64,000 bases of DNA. It comes from Fischerella sp. PCC 9431 (GTDB lineage: Bacteria; Cyanobacteriota; Cyanobacteriia; Cyanobacteriales; Nostocaceae). The stretch spans positions 3,483,964 through 3,547,963 of the forward strand of contig NZ_KE650771.1 of assembly GCF_000447295.1 (NCBI RefSeq), written 5' to 3'. Positions 1 through 9,069 of this stretch are shown here, one piece after another; within the stretch, counting starts at the first letter, position 1, and each line of letters begins with the position of its first letter. The notes under the pieces were generated by a model. It searched no databases and had not been told where the DNA came from. It saw nothing but the letters and a program-made list of their open reading frames with translations. The translations under genes were made by a program, and so were the position numbers.

Positions 1-72
1 TGGGGACTAGAACGTAAGACAGTTATTTTAGGTTGGGAAGCCAGTCGAAATCAGAACTTAGACCAGGATTGA
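1..72 (+). CDS. 3' end of an unidentified gene (truncated by window edge)
   Basis: Frame 1 is open from the first base to a TGA at 70-72 and encodes a short charged tail ending NQNLDQD. Only about 23 residues are visible, so no family can be assigned. The stop lies two bases before the ATG of the transporter remnant that follows, a spacing typical of an operon. It could also be a chance open frame. Confidence 0.35.
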   Translation, partial: WGLERKTVILGWEASRNQNLDQD

Positions 73-74
73 TC

Positions 75-146
75 ATGAAAATCTCAGATATCACTGAGCT
101 TTTGTTGCTTGCAGCCCTGTGGGGTGGCTCGTTTTTATTCTTGTAA
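75..146 (+). pseudogene. N-terminal remnant of an EamA/DMT-type transporter
   Basis: An ATG at 75 opens a 23-residue frame containing LLLLAALWGGSFLF. This resembles the first transmembrane helix of drug/metabolite (EamA-type) exporters, in which an ALWGGSF-like motif follows the start. A TAA ends the frame at 144-146 and no further helices follow. The 3' tail overlaps the end of the convergent flavin reductase gene by 12 bp. The simplest reading is a deletion or rearrangement that removed the rest of the transporter. The family call rests on one short motif and is tentative. Confidence 0.45.
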
Positions 147-851
147 ACTGGTTTCTACCTTGCCAGTTTGAGCATTATTACTAACATTAAGGACGGTATC
201 CATTGCATCTGCACCCATGCGAGCAGCAATTTCCGGGCAGGGCTTGCTAGCATGGAGATTGACTTGAGTATTGTCTTTCTTCTCTAGGTTGACTTCTCGT
301 CGCCCATACCTAAGTACTGTTGACATCCAAACTAACTCGTTCATGAAACGTTCCAGGCGGCGAATATAGGTTGGTTTATCAATCAAATTGCCAGACTCAT
401 CAAACAAATCTTGGACGTTGGCAAAGTTAAGGTCATAGAAAATGGTCATTAGCCCTAATTCACGCATCACAGGTAGTAAGTTTTGGATCACCCGTGTACC
501 ACCAAAAGGCCCTGCGGAAACGCCACACAGACCAACGGCTTTATGAATGTATTCTTTCAAGCATGTATCAAGTACGTGTTTAAGCAAACCAGGATAACCG
601 TGATTGTACTCTGGTGCAACAATAATTAATCCATCTGCTCGCTCAACGATGGCGGAGAACTGAGGATCTTTAATGGATTCACCCGCGTCATTCGTGGTAA
701 TTGGAATACTCCGAATATCAATCAGTTGGGTATCCACGTCATCTCGTACCGCAATCTGCTCGACAATAAATTTGGCAACATATTCACTTTGGCGACCTTG
801 ACGGGGAGTACCCAAAATGACGGGAATAAACAGAGGGGCATTTGTCATCAT
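135..851 (-). CDS. NAD(P)H-dependent FMN reductase family protein
   Basis: This is a 238-residue flavodoxin-fold oxidoreductase that would transfer electrons from NAD(P)H to FMN or to a quinone or azo substrate in the cytoplasm. The phosphate-binding loop GTPRQGRQS is at residues 14-22, and the family motif APEYNHGYPGLLK at about 80-92 matches the flavin-contacting PEYN segment of NADPH-dependent FMN reductases. Length is slightly above the usual 180-200 because of a C-terminal extension. Two adjacent ATGs (851 and 848) are both possible starts. The SDR gene lies 39 bp upstream on the same strand, so the two are probably co-transcribed. The actual substrate cannot be read from sequence. Confidence 0.85.
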   Translation of the reverse strand: MMTNAPLFIPVILGTPRQGRQSEYVAKFIVEQIAVRDDVDTQLIDIRSIPITTNDAGESIKDPQFSAIVERADGLIIVAPEYNHGYPGLLKHVLDTCLKEYIHKAVGLCGVSAGPFGGTRVIQNLLPVMRELGLMTIFYDLNFANVQDLFDESGNLIDKPTYIRRLERFMNELVWMSTVLRYGRREVNLEKKDNTQVNLHASKPCPEIAARMGADAMDTVLNVSNNAQTGKVETSLQE

Positions 852-890
852 AGCTCTCTTGTTAATAGTTGTTAATGCGTAGGTAAAAAT

Positions 891-1688
891 CTACTGTTCT
901 TGATAATTCCAAAGCAGCCCACCATCTACAAAGAAAGTGCTACCAGTGATATAGTCAGCGTCAGATGAAGCTAGGAAGGCAACTAGAGAGGCTACATCCT
1001 GTGGTTGACCAAGACGATTAAGAGGAATGTTATTTAACAGCGCACCCAATTTTTCTGGATCATTCAATAGTTTAGTATTAATTGGAGTTTCAATTGCTCC
1101 TGGGGCAACATTATTAATTGTGATACCCAAAGCACCCAACTCAACAGCTAAGTTACGGGCGAGCATTTTCATCCCGCCTTTGCTAGCACAGTAAGCTGTA
1201 AAATTGGGAAATGGTAGTTCTTCATGCACCGAACTAATATTGATAATTTTTCCAGGGCGCTTGGTTGTCATCAAGTGTTGCACAAAAGCTTGAGTCGCAA
1301 AAAACACACCTTTTAAATTGACATTCATCACAGCATCATAATTTGCCTCGGTGACTTCCCAAAATGGTGCGTGTTTTTCAATCCCGGCATTATTCACCAG
1401 AATATCCAGCCTACCAAAATAGTCAATGCTCTCTGCAATTAATTGGCGTACATCTGACACGCTGCCCAAGTCTGCCTTAATCGTGTAACCTTGAGAGTCG
1501 GGACACTGAGCCATATAGCATTTACCACCAATTGCCTGTACTTTTGCTAAGGTTTCTTCTGCTCCTTCTGGGTGAGAGCGATAATTAATCACAACATCTG
1601 CTCCTTCTTGAGCAAGACGCAGAACTATTGCCTGTCCAATTCCCTGACTACTACCAGTAACTAAAGCGACTTTACCTTCTAATTTCAT
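891..1688 (-). CDS. Short-chain dehydrogenase/reductase (glucose 1-dehydrogenase-like)
   Basis: This is a classical SDR of 265 residues. The cofactor motif TGSSQGIG is at about 11-18, NNAG at about 99-102, and the catalytic Ser of NISSVHEE is followed by YCASK, giving the Ser-Tyr-Lys triad. The C-terminal half has the PGAIETP segment and the GSTFFVDGG ending of glucose 1-dehydrogenase and 3-oxoacyl-ACP-reductase-like members. An AGGA box 8 bases before the ATG supports the start. It sits between the flavin reductase and the DM13 gene on one strand. The substrate (sugar, polyol or acyl) is not predictable. Confidence 0.88.
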   Translation of the reverse strand: MKLEGKVALVTGSSQGIGQAIVLRLAQEGADVVINYRSHPEGAEETLAKVQAIGGKCYMAQCPDSQGYTIKADLGSVSDVRQLIAESIDYFGRLDILVNNAGIEKHAPFWEVTEANYDAVMNVNLKGVFFATQAFVQHLMTTKRPGKIINISSVHEELPFPNFTAYCASKGGMKMLARNLAVELGALGITINNVAPGAIETPINTKLLNDPEKLGALLNNIPLNRLGQPQDVASLVAFLASSDADYITGSTFFVDGGLLWNYQEQ

Positions 1689-1742
1689 AAATTTTATCCT
1701 GCTAATCCTTATAATTTGTAATTAATTCGTGAGTATTGATTA

Positions 1743-2246
1743 TTAGTTATTGCTCAATTTGGCAGCCCCGAAGGTAGCATTGAACTTGCGACACCAGATA
1801 ACAGCAGATTTGTATTCTGCTAAATTGATATTGTCGGGAATGGCATAAGTTTGAGTGCCGCTAAATTTTTGTAAGCGACCAAGAATGACGTAATCTCCCT
1901 TTTTTAAGGAATATGATGGTGGCTTGGTTGAACCAATGACGTTATCAGAACGATGCAGAATTACGACTAAGTCTGGTCCCAAATTGGAAGTTTTAAATGA
2001 CTGATCAAGCTCTAGAAAAGATTTACCATTTTTTGTCGTAATTCTGGCTGTGCCTTGAGTAGTGTGTTCTCCAGAAACAAAACTTCCAGATTGAATAACT
2101 TTTGAAACTTGCGATTTTGCTAACTGAATTATAGGCTGTGTTTGAGTGTTTATAGCAATATAATTGTCAGCAGCCTGAACTTCTCTTGTAGAAATAACTA
2201 TTGCTATAAATGCTATACTCGACAATAAAAAATATTTCCAATTCAT
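1743..2246 (-). CDS. Secreted DM13-domain protein
   Basis: This 167-residue protein has an N-terminal signal peptide (hydrophobic stretch at about 5-25 ending VQA). A DM13 domain follows: SGSFVSGEHTTQGTA near the start, LVVILHRS in the middle, and YKSAVIWCRKFNATFG at the end, with the conserved tryptophan-cysteine pair. DM13 domains are electron-transfer or adhesion-related modules of exported proteins, and their role in cyanobacteria is not established. A GAGG box 10 bases before the ATG supports the start. It is the first gene of the three-gene minus-strand run with the SDR and flavin reductase, which hints at an envelope redox function; that link is inference. Confidence 0.8.
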   Translation of the reverse strand: MNWKYFLLSSIAFIAIVISTREVQAADNYIAINTQTQPIIQLAKSQVSKVIQSGSFVSGEHTTQGTARITTKNGKSFLELDQSFKTSNLGPDLVVILHRSDNVIGSTKPPSYSLKKGDYVILGRLQKFSGTQTYAIPDNINLAEYKSAVIWCRKFNATFGAAKLSNN

Positions 2247-2554
2247 GATAATACTTCCTCAAATCAACATCAATTTTTCCTGAGAATTAGGGTCTAACTT
2301 TAAATTGATTGTTGCTTGAATAATTTGTCTACAGATTAGAACTAGCTAAGGATTTCCGTCTAGGAAACTTATATTTGATTTAGAAAAGTTTTATGACTTT
2401 CTCAGCTAATTTTAACGTTGCAATTGGTGATGTATAAATTTTGTATTGGAGTGTAAATTTTTGGAGAATTTACGTATACAGATAGCAGATATAACTGTAA
2501 AATCTTTGTACCAAAGTGCCTAAAACCGCGAACACGCAAAACCTATCAGTTTCT

Positions 2555-2678
2555 CAGGACTTACGCAAGTGTCACAAAAATTTCAAAATTTTGCTTGTAG
2601 TGAGGACTTTAGTCCTTATTTTGAGGACTAAAGTCCTCACTACGAACTCACGTTAATATGCCAGTTGCGTAAGTCCTG
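2555..2678. mobile_element. 124-bp MITE with 14-bp terminal inverted repeats and 5-bp target duplication
   Basis: The ends are perfect 14-bp inverted repeats, CAGGACTTACGCAA at 2555-2568 and its reverse complement at 2665-2678. The element is flanked by a direct repeat TTTCT at 2550-2554 and 2679-2683, the signature of transposition. It encodes nothing and is too short for a transposase, so it would be mobilised in trans. Its interior holds a 55-bp hairpin repeat that also occurs elsewhere in the window. It ends 45 bp before the histidine kinase start codon. Confidence 0.85.
2593..2647. repeat. Hairpin repeat family A, copy 1 (inside the MITE)
   Basis: Outer arms CTTGTAGTGAGGACT and AGTCCTCACTACGAAC pair with each other and enclose inner palindromes around AGGACT/AGTCCT. 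The same architecture of about 57 bp occurs at 5781-5837 and 39593-39649. Confidence 0.7.
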
Positions 2679-2723
2679 TTTCTTTCTAAACTCAATTTTG
2701 CGTTCACCACGAAACTGTTATCC

Positions 2724-4004
2724 ATGAACAAAGCCAATGAAGATAAAATGTTGTTGCAAAATCAACCGTGGGAACGTGAGCGGCTGATAATAGCACGTTT
2801 GTCCTCTTTGAACTATCGCACTGGTGAACTGGGTAGCTATTTGCACAACATTGCTTGTGGAGTCAGCGAACTGATTGGAGTTGATTGGACAGTTGTTACT
2901 TTTTGCCAAGAGGGTTTTGAAACTATTCTTGCAAGTAGTCTGGAAATGGCCGAAGATGCTCCTCGTGTTTATGCACTCCACGGTCGGTTAATTGCTACAG
3001 TTATTCAAATTGGTAGCACATTGGCTGTTGAAGATGCTGTGGCTAATCCAGAGTACGGTAGACCTGCACCAGGTTATCGAGCATATTTAGGGATACCATT
3101 GCAAACTTCTGAAGGTCAAGTATTTGGTACTGTTTGCTCTTTTCATCGGCAATCACGAAAGTTTACTCCACAAGAAATCCAAATTGTGGAACTGTTTGCA
3201 GAAAGAGCCGCAACAGCGATCGATCATTATCATTTATATCAGCAGCAGTGCCAATTTAACCAAATTTTGGAAGCTGAGGTAGAAAAACGCACAGCAGAAC
3301 TACGAGCAGCCCAAGCCAAGCTTGTAGAACAGGAAAGATTAGCCGCTATTGGCGAATTTGCTGCGATGATTGTGCATGAAATTCGCAATCCCCTGACCAC
3401 AATGATCATGGGATTGAAGTATTTCCAAAAAACTATTTTGGCAAAACCTGCTCAAGAGCGATTATCGTTAGCACTAGGCGAAGCTGGTCGTCTGGAAAAC
3501 TTGCTGAGTGAGATTTTGCTTTACGCCAAACCCCAAGTTTTGCACCTATGTGAATTGGATGTGAATGAATTTATTCATGAGTTGTTATTATCAATGTGCG
3601 AAATGCCAGAAGCGCGATCGCGACACATCGAATTTACCCCGGCGTCATCAACAATCAAAATTTTGGGTGACAAAGATAAATTAAAACAAGTGTTTATTAA
3701 TATTGTGCGTAATGCCTGTGAGGCAGTCTCAGCAGGAGATATAGTTAAATGGAAAGTAGACAGTTCAGCTGCAGATAAAGTCTTAATTAATGTCTGGAAT
3801 GGTGGTGAGCCAATTTCTCCAGAAGTCCTTTGCAAGCTAACCCAGCCCTTCTTTTCGACTAAACCTAGTGGTACTGGGTTGGGGCTTGCCATTACTAAAC
3901 GTATTGTCAATGCTCATAGTGGGGAATTATCTATTGAATCTGATACAGCAACAGGTACTATAGTCAGTGTTCAATTACCTGTGGTTGTTCTTAAGAACCA
4001 TTGA
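2724..4004 (+). CDS. GAF-domain sensor histidine kinase
   Basis: This is a 426-residue soluble histidine kinase. An N-terminal GAF domain (about 28-165, with YLGIPLQTSEGQVFGTVC) probably binds a small ligand, a tetrapyrrole or a redox cue. A short coiled coil (about 175-205) leads to the HisKA box IVHEIRNP with phospho-acceptor His218. The HATPase domain shows the N-box IVRNACEA at about 326 and the glycine box GTGLGLAI at about 384. No membrane segment or receiver domain is present, so the cognate regulator lies elsewhere. It is a single plus-strand gene, convergent with the ABC operon 28 bp away. The MITE just upstream lies where its promoter or leader would be. Confidence 0.9.
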   Translation: MNKANEDKMLLQNQPWERERLIIARLSSLNYRTGELGSYLHNIACGVSELIGVDWTVVTFCQEGFETILASSLEMAEDAPRVYALHGRLIATVIQIGSTLAVEDAVANPEYGRPAPGYRAYLGIPLQTSEGQVFGTVCSFHRQSRKFTPQEIQIVELFAERAATAIDHYHLYQQQCQFNQILEAEVEKRTAELRAAQAKLVEQERLAAIGEFAAMIVHEIRNPLTTMIMGLKYFQKTILAKPAQERLSLALGEAGRLENLLSEILLYAKPQVLHLCELDVNEFIHELLLSMCEMPEARSRHIEFTPASSTIKILGDKDKLKQVFINIVRNACEAVSAGDIVKWKVDSSAADKVLINVWNGGEPISPEVLCKLTQPFFSTKPSGTGLGLAITKRIVNAHSGELSIESDTATGTIVSVQLPVVVLKNH

Positions 4005-4032
4005 AAAAATTGGGATGCTCACCTTTAAATGA

Positions 4033-5733
4033 CTATTGACTCAATAACACTTTTGTTGCGGATTCTCCTGCTTTTTTCAATTGTCGTCGCAGCTGCAATA
4101 TTAGTAATCCCGACATTATTCCTTGCACAAAAACGACAAATAAAACTCCAATCGGATATAATTTTTCTACGTTTTGTGGATATAAAGCAAAAAGCGGTGC
4201 TGCTACTGAAAATAGCCCGATGAAATTGCTATTGCTAGTATGATTAAACCCAAACATCAGCATTATGAATACTGGTAAAACAATTACAACACCAAGGCTA
4301 CCAACTGCCCAAATTATCTGATGCCGAGTTTTTTTAAATAACATTAATTGTGCTAATGCTGCATAAAGCATAGCTAAACTACCGGCAAAAATCAAAGCAT
4401 AAACAGCACTAATTTTGTTTTGAGTATGATCGTTAGCCAAAATAATTAATGAACTCAGGAGAGTGATAGCAATACTTGCATTTAATGCGATCGCTATCAA
4501 AGAAGGGCTTTTTTTTCCAAAAATAAAATCTTTGATTACATAGCTATTTCCCAAACCTTTCTGACCAGCAATGTGACGGTAGCGCGCCCAATCTTGTAAA
4601 GTTTGGCGATGAGGAGTTATAGCCGCAATTAAATACAAAAATAGCCAAAAATGTAAAAACAATAAGCAAGCTAGCTCATCTCTCATTACAGATGAATACG
4701 AAGATTTTTCCCAAACAATTGATTGCCAATTTGCACAACCTAAAGATGAAATAGTGAAGTAAAAAGTAAGTAAATAACTCTGTTGCTTACTCAGCATAGT
4801 AGCGTTAGGATTACGAAAACAACGCTGTAAAGCTTGCCAAGTAAAATACATGAGAGCAAAGAAATTGAAAATTGCTAAACTAGTGATTACAATTTCATTA
4901 TTTCCAAAAGGGAAAACGAACCAATTAAAATCATTCCATTGATATCCAGAAGTAAAATCAGAACTGTCTGATAACCCAGGAATAAAGTAGAATGGGTTAA
5001 AAAATCTCAAGAAGACAAACGCAGAATTCGCTGAATTAGAAAGTAGCGACTGCTTAGTTAGTAGTAGAAAACTAAGAACAACTCCACTACCCAACCAAGC
5101 TTGAAAACCACCTAACCAAGAACCAACTAAGCCAAATAGCAAAGCAGCACTGTAATAGAAAAGACAAGCAGCTAAGACAACAGCATCAAAGCCTAAAATT
5201 GCTCCCAAGGAAATATTCGCTGCTAATCCTGATAATAAATGCAGAGGAATCGCCAAAGCGATCGCCAGATAAGGCAAAATTGGCACTCCTAACATTTTTC
5301 CGATTAAAATATTTTGGGATTCTTGAGGACTCAGACGAATAAAATTCAGTGTTCCACGTCGTTCTTCATTAGCCAAATCACTAATGAGTAGGTAAATTCC
5401 GATCACCAAAAGACTAAAACAGACAAAAATACTCAGCCATGTAAATAAATCTAGCCACCACAATTGCCAATTGATGATTGTATCGCCAAATTCATCTGAC
5501 AAACATTTCGGTAATCCATACAAGAGTTTGCCTGTACAGTACTTATTAGAATTATTGAAAAATCTATCTTTAGAAATTGGTAACTGAGATTGAAAAGCTA
5601 TGAATAGCAAAAATTGACTCAATAAGGAAATTGTAATTGTCAAAATTATGTTGCGTAGTTGCAGACGTCCTTTGAGTTCGCGCAACAATTGTGGATTCCA
5701 GTTTCCTAATCTGTCTAGAAAATTATTTAGCAT
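4033..5733 (-). CDS. ABC exporter membrane subunit (permease 1)
   Basis: This is a 566-residue polytopic membrane protein with about twelve hydrophobic segments. It starts NNFLDRLGNWNPQLLRELKGR and has a cytoplasmic ANEERRGTLNFIRLSPQ segment before the second helix group, as in ABC-2 type permeases coupled to CcmA-like ATPases. It is a clear paralogue of the next upstream gene: start, NEERRGTLNF, GKMLGVPIL and the C-terminal AGESATKVLL are all shared. It lacks the 60-residue hydrophilic insert near residue 80 found in that paralogue. It probably forms a heteromeric export channel. The substrate is unknown. Confidence 0.85.
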   Translation of the reverse strand: MLNNFLDRLGNWNPQLLRELKGRLQLRNIILTITISLLSQFLLFIAFQSQLPISKDRFFNNSNKYCTGKLLYGLPKCLSDEFGDTIINWQLWWLDLFTWLSIFVCFSLLVIGIYLLISDLANEERRGTLNFIRLSPQESQNILIGKMLGVPILPYLAIALAIPLHLLSGLAANISLGAILGFDAVVLAACLFYYSAALLFGLVGSWLGGFQAWLGSGVVLSFLLLTKQSLLSNSANSAFVFLRFFNPFYFIPGLSDSSDFTSGYQWNDFNWFVFPFGNNEIVITSLAIFNFFALMYFTWQALQRCFRNPNATMLSKQQSYLLTFYFTISSLGCANWQSIVWEKSSYSSVMRDELACLLFLHFWLFLYLIAAITPHRQTLQDWARYRHIAGQKGLGNSYVIKDFIFGKKSPSLIAIALNASIAITLLSSLIILANDHTQNKISAVYALIFAGSLAMLYAALAQLMLFKKTRHQIIWAVGSLGVVIVLPVFIMLMFGFNHTSNSNFIGLFSVAAPLFALYPQNVEKLYPIGVLFVVFVQGIMSGLLILQLRRQLKKAGESATKVLLSQ

Positions 5734-5780
5734 GGCGACACTCTTTAATTAAAGTGTATTTTTTTAAGTCAAATTTCCCA

Positions 5781-5837
5781 GTTCGTAGTAAGCGCTTCAG
5801 CGCTTAAATCTTAAGTACTAAAGTCCTGACTACGAAC
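5781..5837. repeat. Hairpin repeat family A, copy 2
   Basis: This is a 57-bp palindromic element with outer arms GTTCGTAGT and ACTACGAAC (one base off-register) enclosing the hairpin TAAGCGCTTCAGCGCTTA and a second, imperfect hairpin. It lies between the two permease genes, where it could form a structured RNA that modulates or stabilises the operon transcript. Confidence 0.7.
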
Positions 5838-5846
5838 TTCACCAAA

Positions 5847-7760
5847 TTAGCTTTTTGCTAGCAAAGCTTTAGTCGCAGATTCTCCTGCTATTTTGATTTG
5901 ACGTTTCAACTGTAAGTTTAACAATCCTAAAATACTCAACTCACTCAACAGAGCAATAAAAACAGTTGTACTCGTCGTATATTCTAATCCCGCCCAAGGA
6001 AAACTGGAAAGCAACCATAACGTAGAATGTTTGTCTGGATTCAGACTCAGCATTCCTAACAACATGGGCGGTAAAAACATCACTGTAGCGACACTTGCAA
6101 TCGCCCAAACAGCACGTTTGGGAGTTTTCATTAATAGCATGATTTGCGCGATCGCGGCGTAAATCATCACCATACAGATAAACAAAACTACACCTAAAAT
6201 TGCTTTGAAGCGACCAACATCGTTAACTAGCCAGTTCAAGCTATTGCTATTTTTCGCCTGCAAAGAAAGTGCAAGTAAAATCCAAGTCACTAATGGTATA
6301 GTAACAATCACAAGATTAATTGCGATTGTCAGTATTGCTGGACTTTTTTCACCCCAGACTAAATCTTGTAATAAAGAATTTTGCCAAAAACCTTTGTTTT
6401 GATAAAAATTCTGATGTCGATACCTAGCCCAATCTTGAATTGCTTGCCGATGTGGTGAGAGAATAGCAATTAAACCAAACAGTAACAGCAAGTTAAAAAA
6501 TAGTATTAAACCAAAATTTTGCGTTACTTGATAGTTTAAATCGGAATAAACAGGAACAGTGTTTTCACCGAGGTTATAAGGATAATATTTTTTAGCATGT
6601 TGAAGAGTAAATCCCCACAGAATAAGTTGCAAGTAAGCAACAAGTAAATAACTTTGTCCCTTACTTAGCATTGCAGAATTTGGGTTCCGAAAGCGGCGCT
6701 TTAAACCATACCAAACCCAATAACTCCATAAGCCATAATTGACTAAATTTAAACCCAGTAAACCAACAAGACTTTTTCCTACAGGTAGGTAGAAAAATTG
6801 TATTTGTTCCAATAATTCCCAATTATATCTACGGAATAAATTGGGGAATAAATAAGCCGTCATATCAAAGGGGCTGAACAGTCTTAACCAAGCGGCTGCA
6901 TTATCTAAATATGGCCCAGAAGATGCAAATTGCATCGTTATAAATAAGAAAATGAGAACTGCGCCACTACCCAACCAAGGCTGAAATCCACTGAATAAAC
7001 GACTAACAAAGCCAAATAATAATGCGGTGCTATAGAAGAAAAAGCAACTAGCACCTAAAATGACATAAAAACTCAAAATGTGACTAAAGGCAATATTGGC
7101 CGCACGACCTGCTAATAAATGAAAAGGAATTGCAACTGCAACTGCTAGATAAATTAATATTGGAACTCCCAACATTTTACCAGTCAAAATACTTGTTTCT
7201 GACTGGGGGCTAAGACGCAAAAAATTTAATGTACCCCGATTTTCTTCTTGAGCTAAGTTATTAATCAGTAAATAAGTACCCGCAACTAATAGAGTGAAAA
7301 TAAAAATGACGGTCAGTGATAGGAAGATGTATTCCCAGTGATCTCGCCACCACTGTTGCATATTAATTTGCTCAAGAGGGCAGTACTGATTGTACAAAAT
7401 ATTATTAATGTTTTTCTCTTGATCCTTAAGTTTGTCTATTTGTTGTGTTAAAGATTGGATTGCTGATGCATCATAATTTTTAGATTTGTTTAGCCAAGAT
7501 AACTGTTGTTGCAGTTTACTAATCTGCGGGTAAATATCATTTACTTGTTGTTTATAAGCTTCTCCTAAACGGCAATAAGCACCAGACATTTGATATTTTT
7601 CGCCTGGTATTTCCCGCAATTGATACAGGAACAATATCAACTGACCAATTAAAGATGTAATACAAGCGATCGCCACAGGAAAAACTTTCAGACGACCTTT
7701 AATTTCCCGCAATAATTGCGGATTCCAGTCGCCTATTTTATCCATAAAATTGAGTAACAT
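5847..7760 (-). CDS. ABC exporter membrane subunit (permease 2)
   Basis: This 637-residue membrane protein is paralogous to the downstream permease. The chosen start (ATG at 7760, MLLNFMDKIGDWNPQLL) aligns with the paralogue and has GGAG 11 bases upstream; the longer reading from 7775 lacks a ribosome site. Features are a first helix at about 25-47, then a hydrophilic, partly coiled insert (about 50-125, rich in Q, K and N) probably exposed outside the cytoplasm. The QEENRGTLNFLRLSPQ segment and about ten more helices follow. The two permeases and the ATPase gene on the same strand make one exporter, as in gliding- or bacitracin-type ABC-2 systems. The cargo is unknown. Confidence 0.83.
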   Translation of the reverse strand: MLLNFMDKIGDWNPQLLREIKGRLKVFPVAIACITSLIGQLILFLYQLREIPGEKYQMSGAYCRLGEAYKQQVNDIYPQISKLQQQLSWLNKSKNYDASAIQSLTQQIDKLKDQEKNINNILYNQYCPLEQINMQQWWRDHWEYIFLSLTVIFIFTLLVAGTYLLINNLAQEENRGTLNFLRLSPQSETSILTGKMLGVPILIYLAVAVAIPFHLLAGRAANIAFSHILSFYVILGASCFFFYSTALLFGFVSRLFSGFQPWLGSGAVLIFLFITMQFASSGPYLDNAAAWLRLFSPFDMTAYLFPNLFRRYNWELLEQIQFFYLPVGKSLVGLLGLNLVNYGLWSYWVWYGLKRRFRNPNSAMLSKGQSYLLVAYLQLILWGFTLQHAKKYYPYNLGENTVPVYSDLNYQVTQNFGLILFFNLLLLFGLIAILSPHRQAIQDWARYRHQNFYQNKGFWQNSLLQDLVWGEKSPAILTIAINLVIVTIPLVTWILLALSLQAKNSNSLNWLVNDVGRFKAILGVVLFICMVMIYAAIAQIMLLMKTPKRAVWAIASVATVMFLPPMLLGMLSLNPDKHSTLWLLSSFPWAGLEYTTSTTVFIALLSELSILGLLNLQLKRQIKIAGESATKALLAKS

Positions 7761-7784
7761 AGGTGAAAACTCCAAGGTTGGAAA

Positions 7785-7845
7785 TCGGGGATCGGGGATC
7801 GGGGATCGGGGATCAAGGATCAGGGATCAGGGATTGGGGATTGAG
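7785..7845. repeat. Heptameric short tandem repeat (GGGGATC type)
   Basis: At least four GGGGATC units are followed by decayed versions (AAGGATC, AGGGATC, GGGGATT) between the ABC ATPase and permease genes. Such heptamer tracts are typical of Nostocales intergenic DNA. Confidence 0.85.
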
Positions 7846-7914
7846 AAGTGTGTAGAAATTTTAACTTGTTGCTCAATGACCCTTGATTATTGACCATTGA
7901 CAATTGACATTTGA

Positions 7915-8865
7915 CTAAGATGCTTGTTTGTGACCAAGCTTGAGGAAAATAGTTTCTAGGTCTTCTTGGGTGCAGTGAAATTCGCTAATTGGAATGTCAG
8001 CTTGGATCAGCGATCGCAACAAATTAGCACAGTCTTCCTGCTTACCAGAAAAATTCACCCGCACGCTATTTTTGGCACTTATGATTTCCCACTCTTCCAC
8101 ACAAGAATTATTCTTAAGTTCTGCCAGCAGTTCCTCTTGCTTTCCTAAAGTTGAGATGACAATTTGCTGGCGCGCAAGACGTTGATAGAGTTGTTGTAGC
8201 GATGCACTTTCTACTAAATAACCAAGTTCCATGATTCCCACCGAAGTGCATAATTCTGCCAAATCGCTGAGAACATGGGAAGAAATTAAGATTGTCATTC
8301 CCGCTTCTTGCAAGACTTTGATGATTTCTCGAAACTGCATCCTTGCAATTGGATCTAGTCCTGAAACAGGTTCATCTAACAGCAGCAAAATCGGTTCATG
8401 AATAATAGTCCGCGCCAAACTCAGGCGCTGTTTCATCCCCCGTGACAAAGTGGAAATTAAGCTATTGCGTTTATTCCCCAGCTGGATTAATTCTAAAACC
8501 TCATGCAGACGTTTTGTCCGGCGTGGTTCTCGTAAACGATACAAACGAGCAAAATAATCTAGGTAGTCCCAGACTGTCAGTTCTTCATACAGAGGATAGT
8601 CATCAGGTAAGTAACCAAGACGACGCTTAAGAGTGGGGTTACTTTGATCACGTAACAAGCGATCGCCATTGATATAAATCTCACCCGTAGTCGGTTCTTC
8701 TGCTGCTGCTAACATCCGAATGAGAGTCGTTTTACCTGCACCGTTAGGGCCGATTAAGCCATATACCTCACCTGCATAAATTTCTAAATCAACATTATTA
8801 ACGGCAACGTGCCTGTCAAATTGCTTAGTTAGTCCATTGGTGCGGATTGCTAATTCTTTTACCAT
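7915..8865 (-). CDS. ABC exporter ATP-binding subunit (CcmA/NodI type)
   Basis: This 316-residue ATPase drives the two membrane subunits encoded downstream. Walker A is GPNGAGKTT at about 38-46, the signature is LSRGMKQRLSLAR, and Walker B is LLLLDEPVSGLD, followed by ISSHVLSDL with the switch histidine. The C-terminal 80 residues form the accessory domain common in the ABC-2 exporter branch. Order on the minus strand is ATPase, permease 2, permease 1, with a 154-bp gap filled by tandem repeats after the ATPase gene. Confidence 0.92.
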   Translation of the reverse strand: MVKELAIRTNGLTKQFDRHVAVNNVDLEIYAGEVYGLIGPNGAGKTTLIRMLAAAEEPTTGEIYINGDRLLRDQSNPTLKRRLGYLPDDYPLYEELTVWDYLDYFARLYRLREPRRTKRLHEVLELIQLGNKRNSLISTLSRGMKQRLSLARTIIHEPILLLLDEPVSGLDPIARMQFREIIKVLQEAGMTILISSHVLSDLAELCTSVGIMELGYLVESASLQQLYQRLARQQIVISTLGKQEELLAELKNNSCVEEWEIISAKNSVRVNFSGKQEDCANLLRSLIQADIPISEFHCTQEDLETIFLKLGHKQAS

Positions 8866-9069
8866 AGCTGCTGAGTGCCGCTTGTTATTATCAAATAAGC
8901 TACTCTCTTCCTACAGCTTTTGTCAGCTTCGTTTCGGAAATTGAAACTGTTTTTAAAGAATCCTCAGTGATTATTTACGGGTATCAACTGCCCTAAGTAG
9001 TAGCCAAGCCACCTTAGCTAGCTAAAAATAGGGCGAAACTTTTCGTCACTGCTAAGTTAATGGGAGCAT

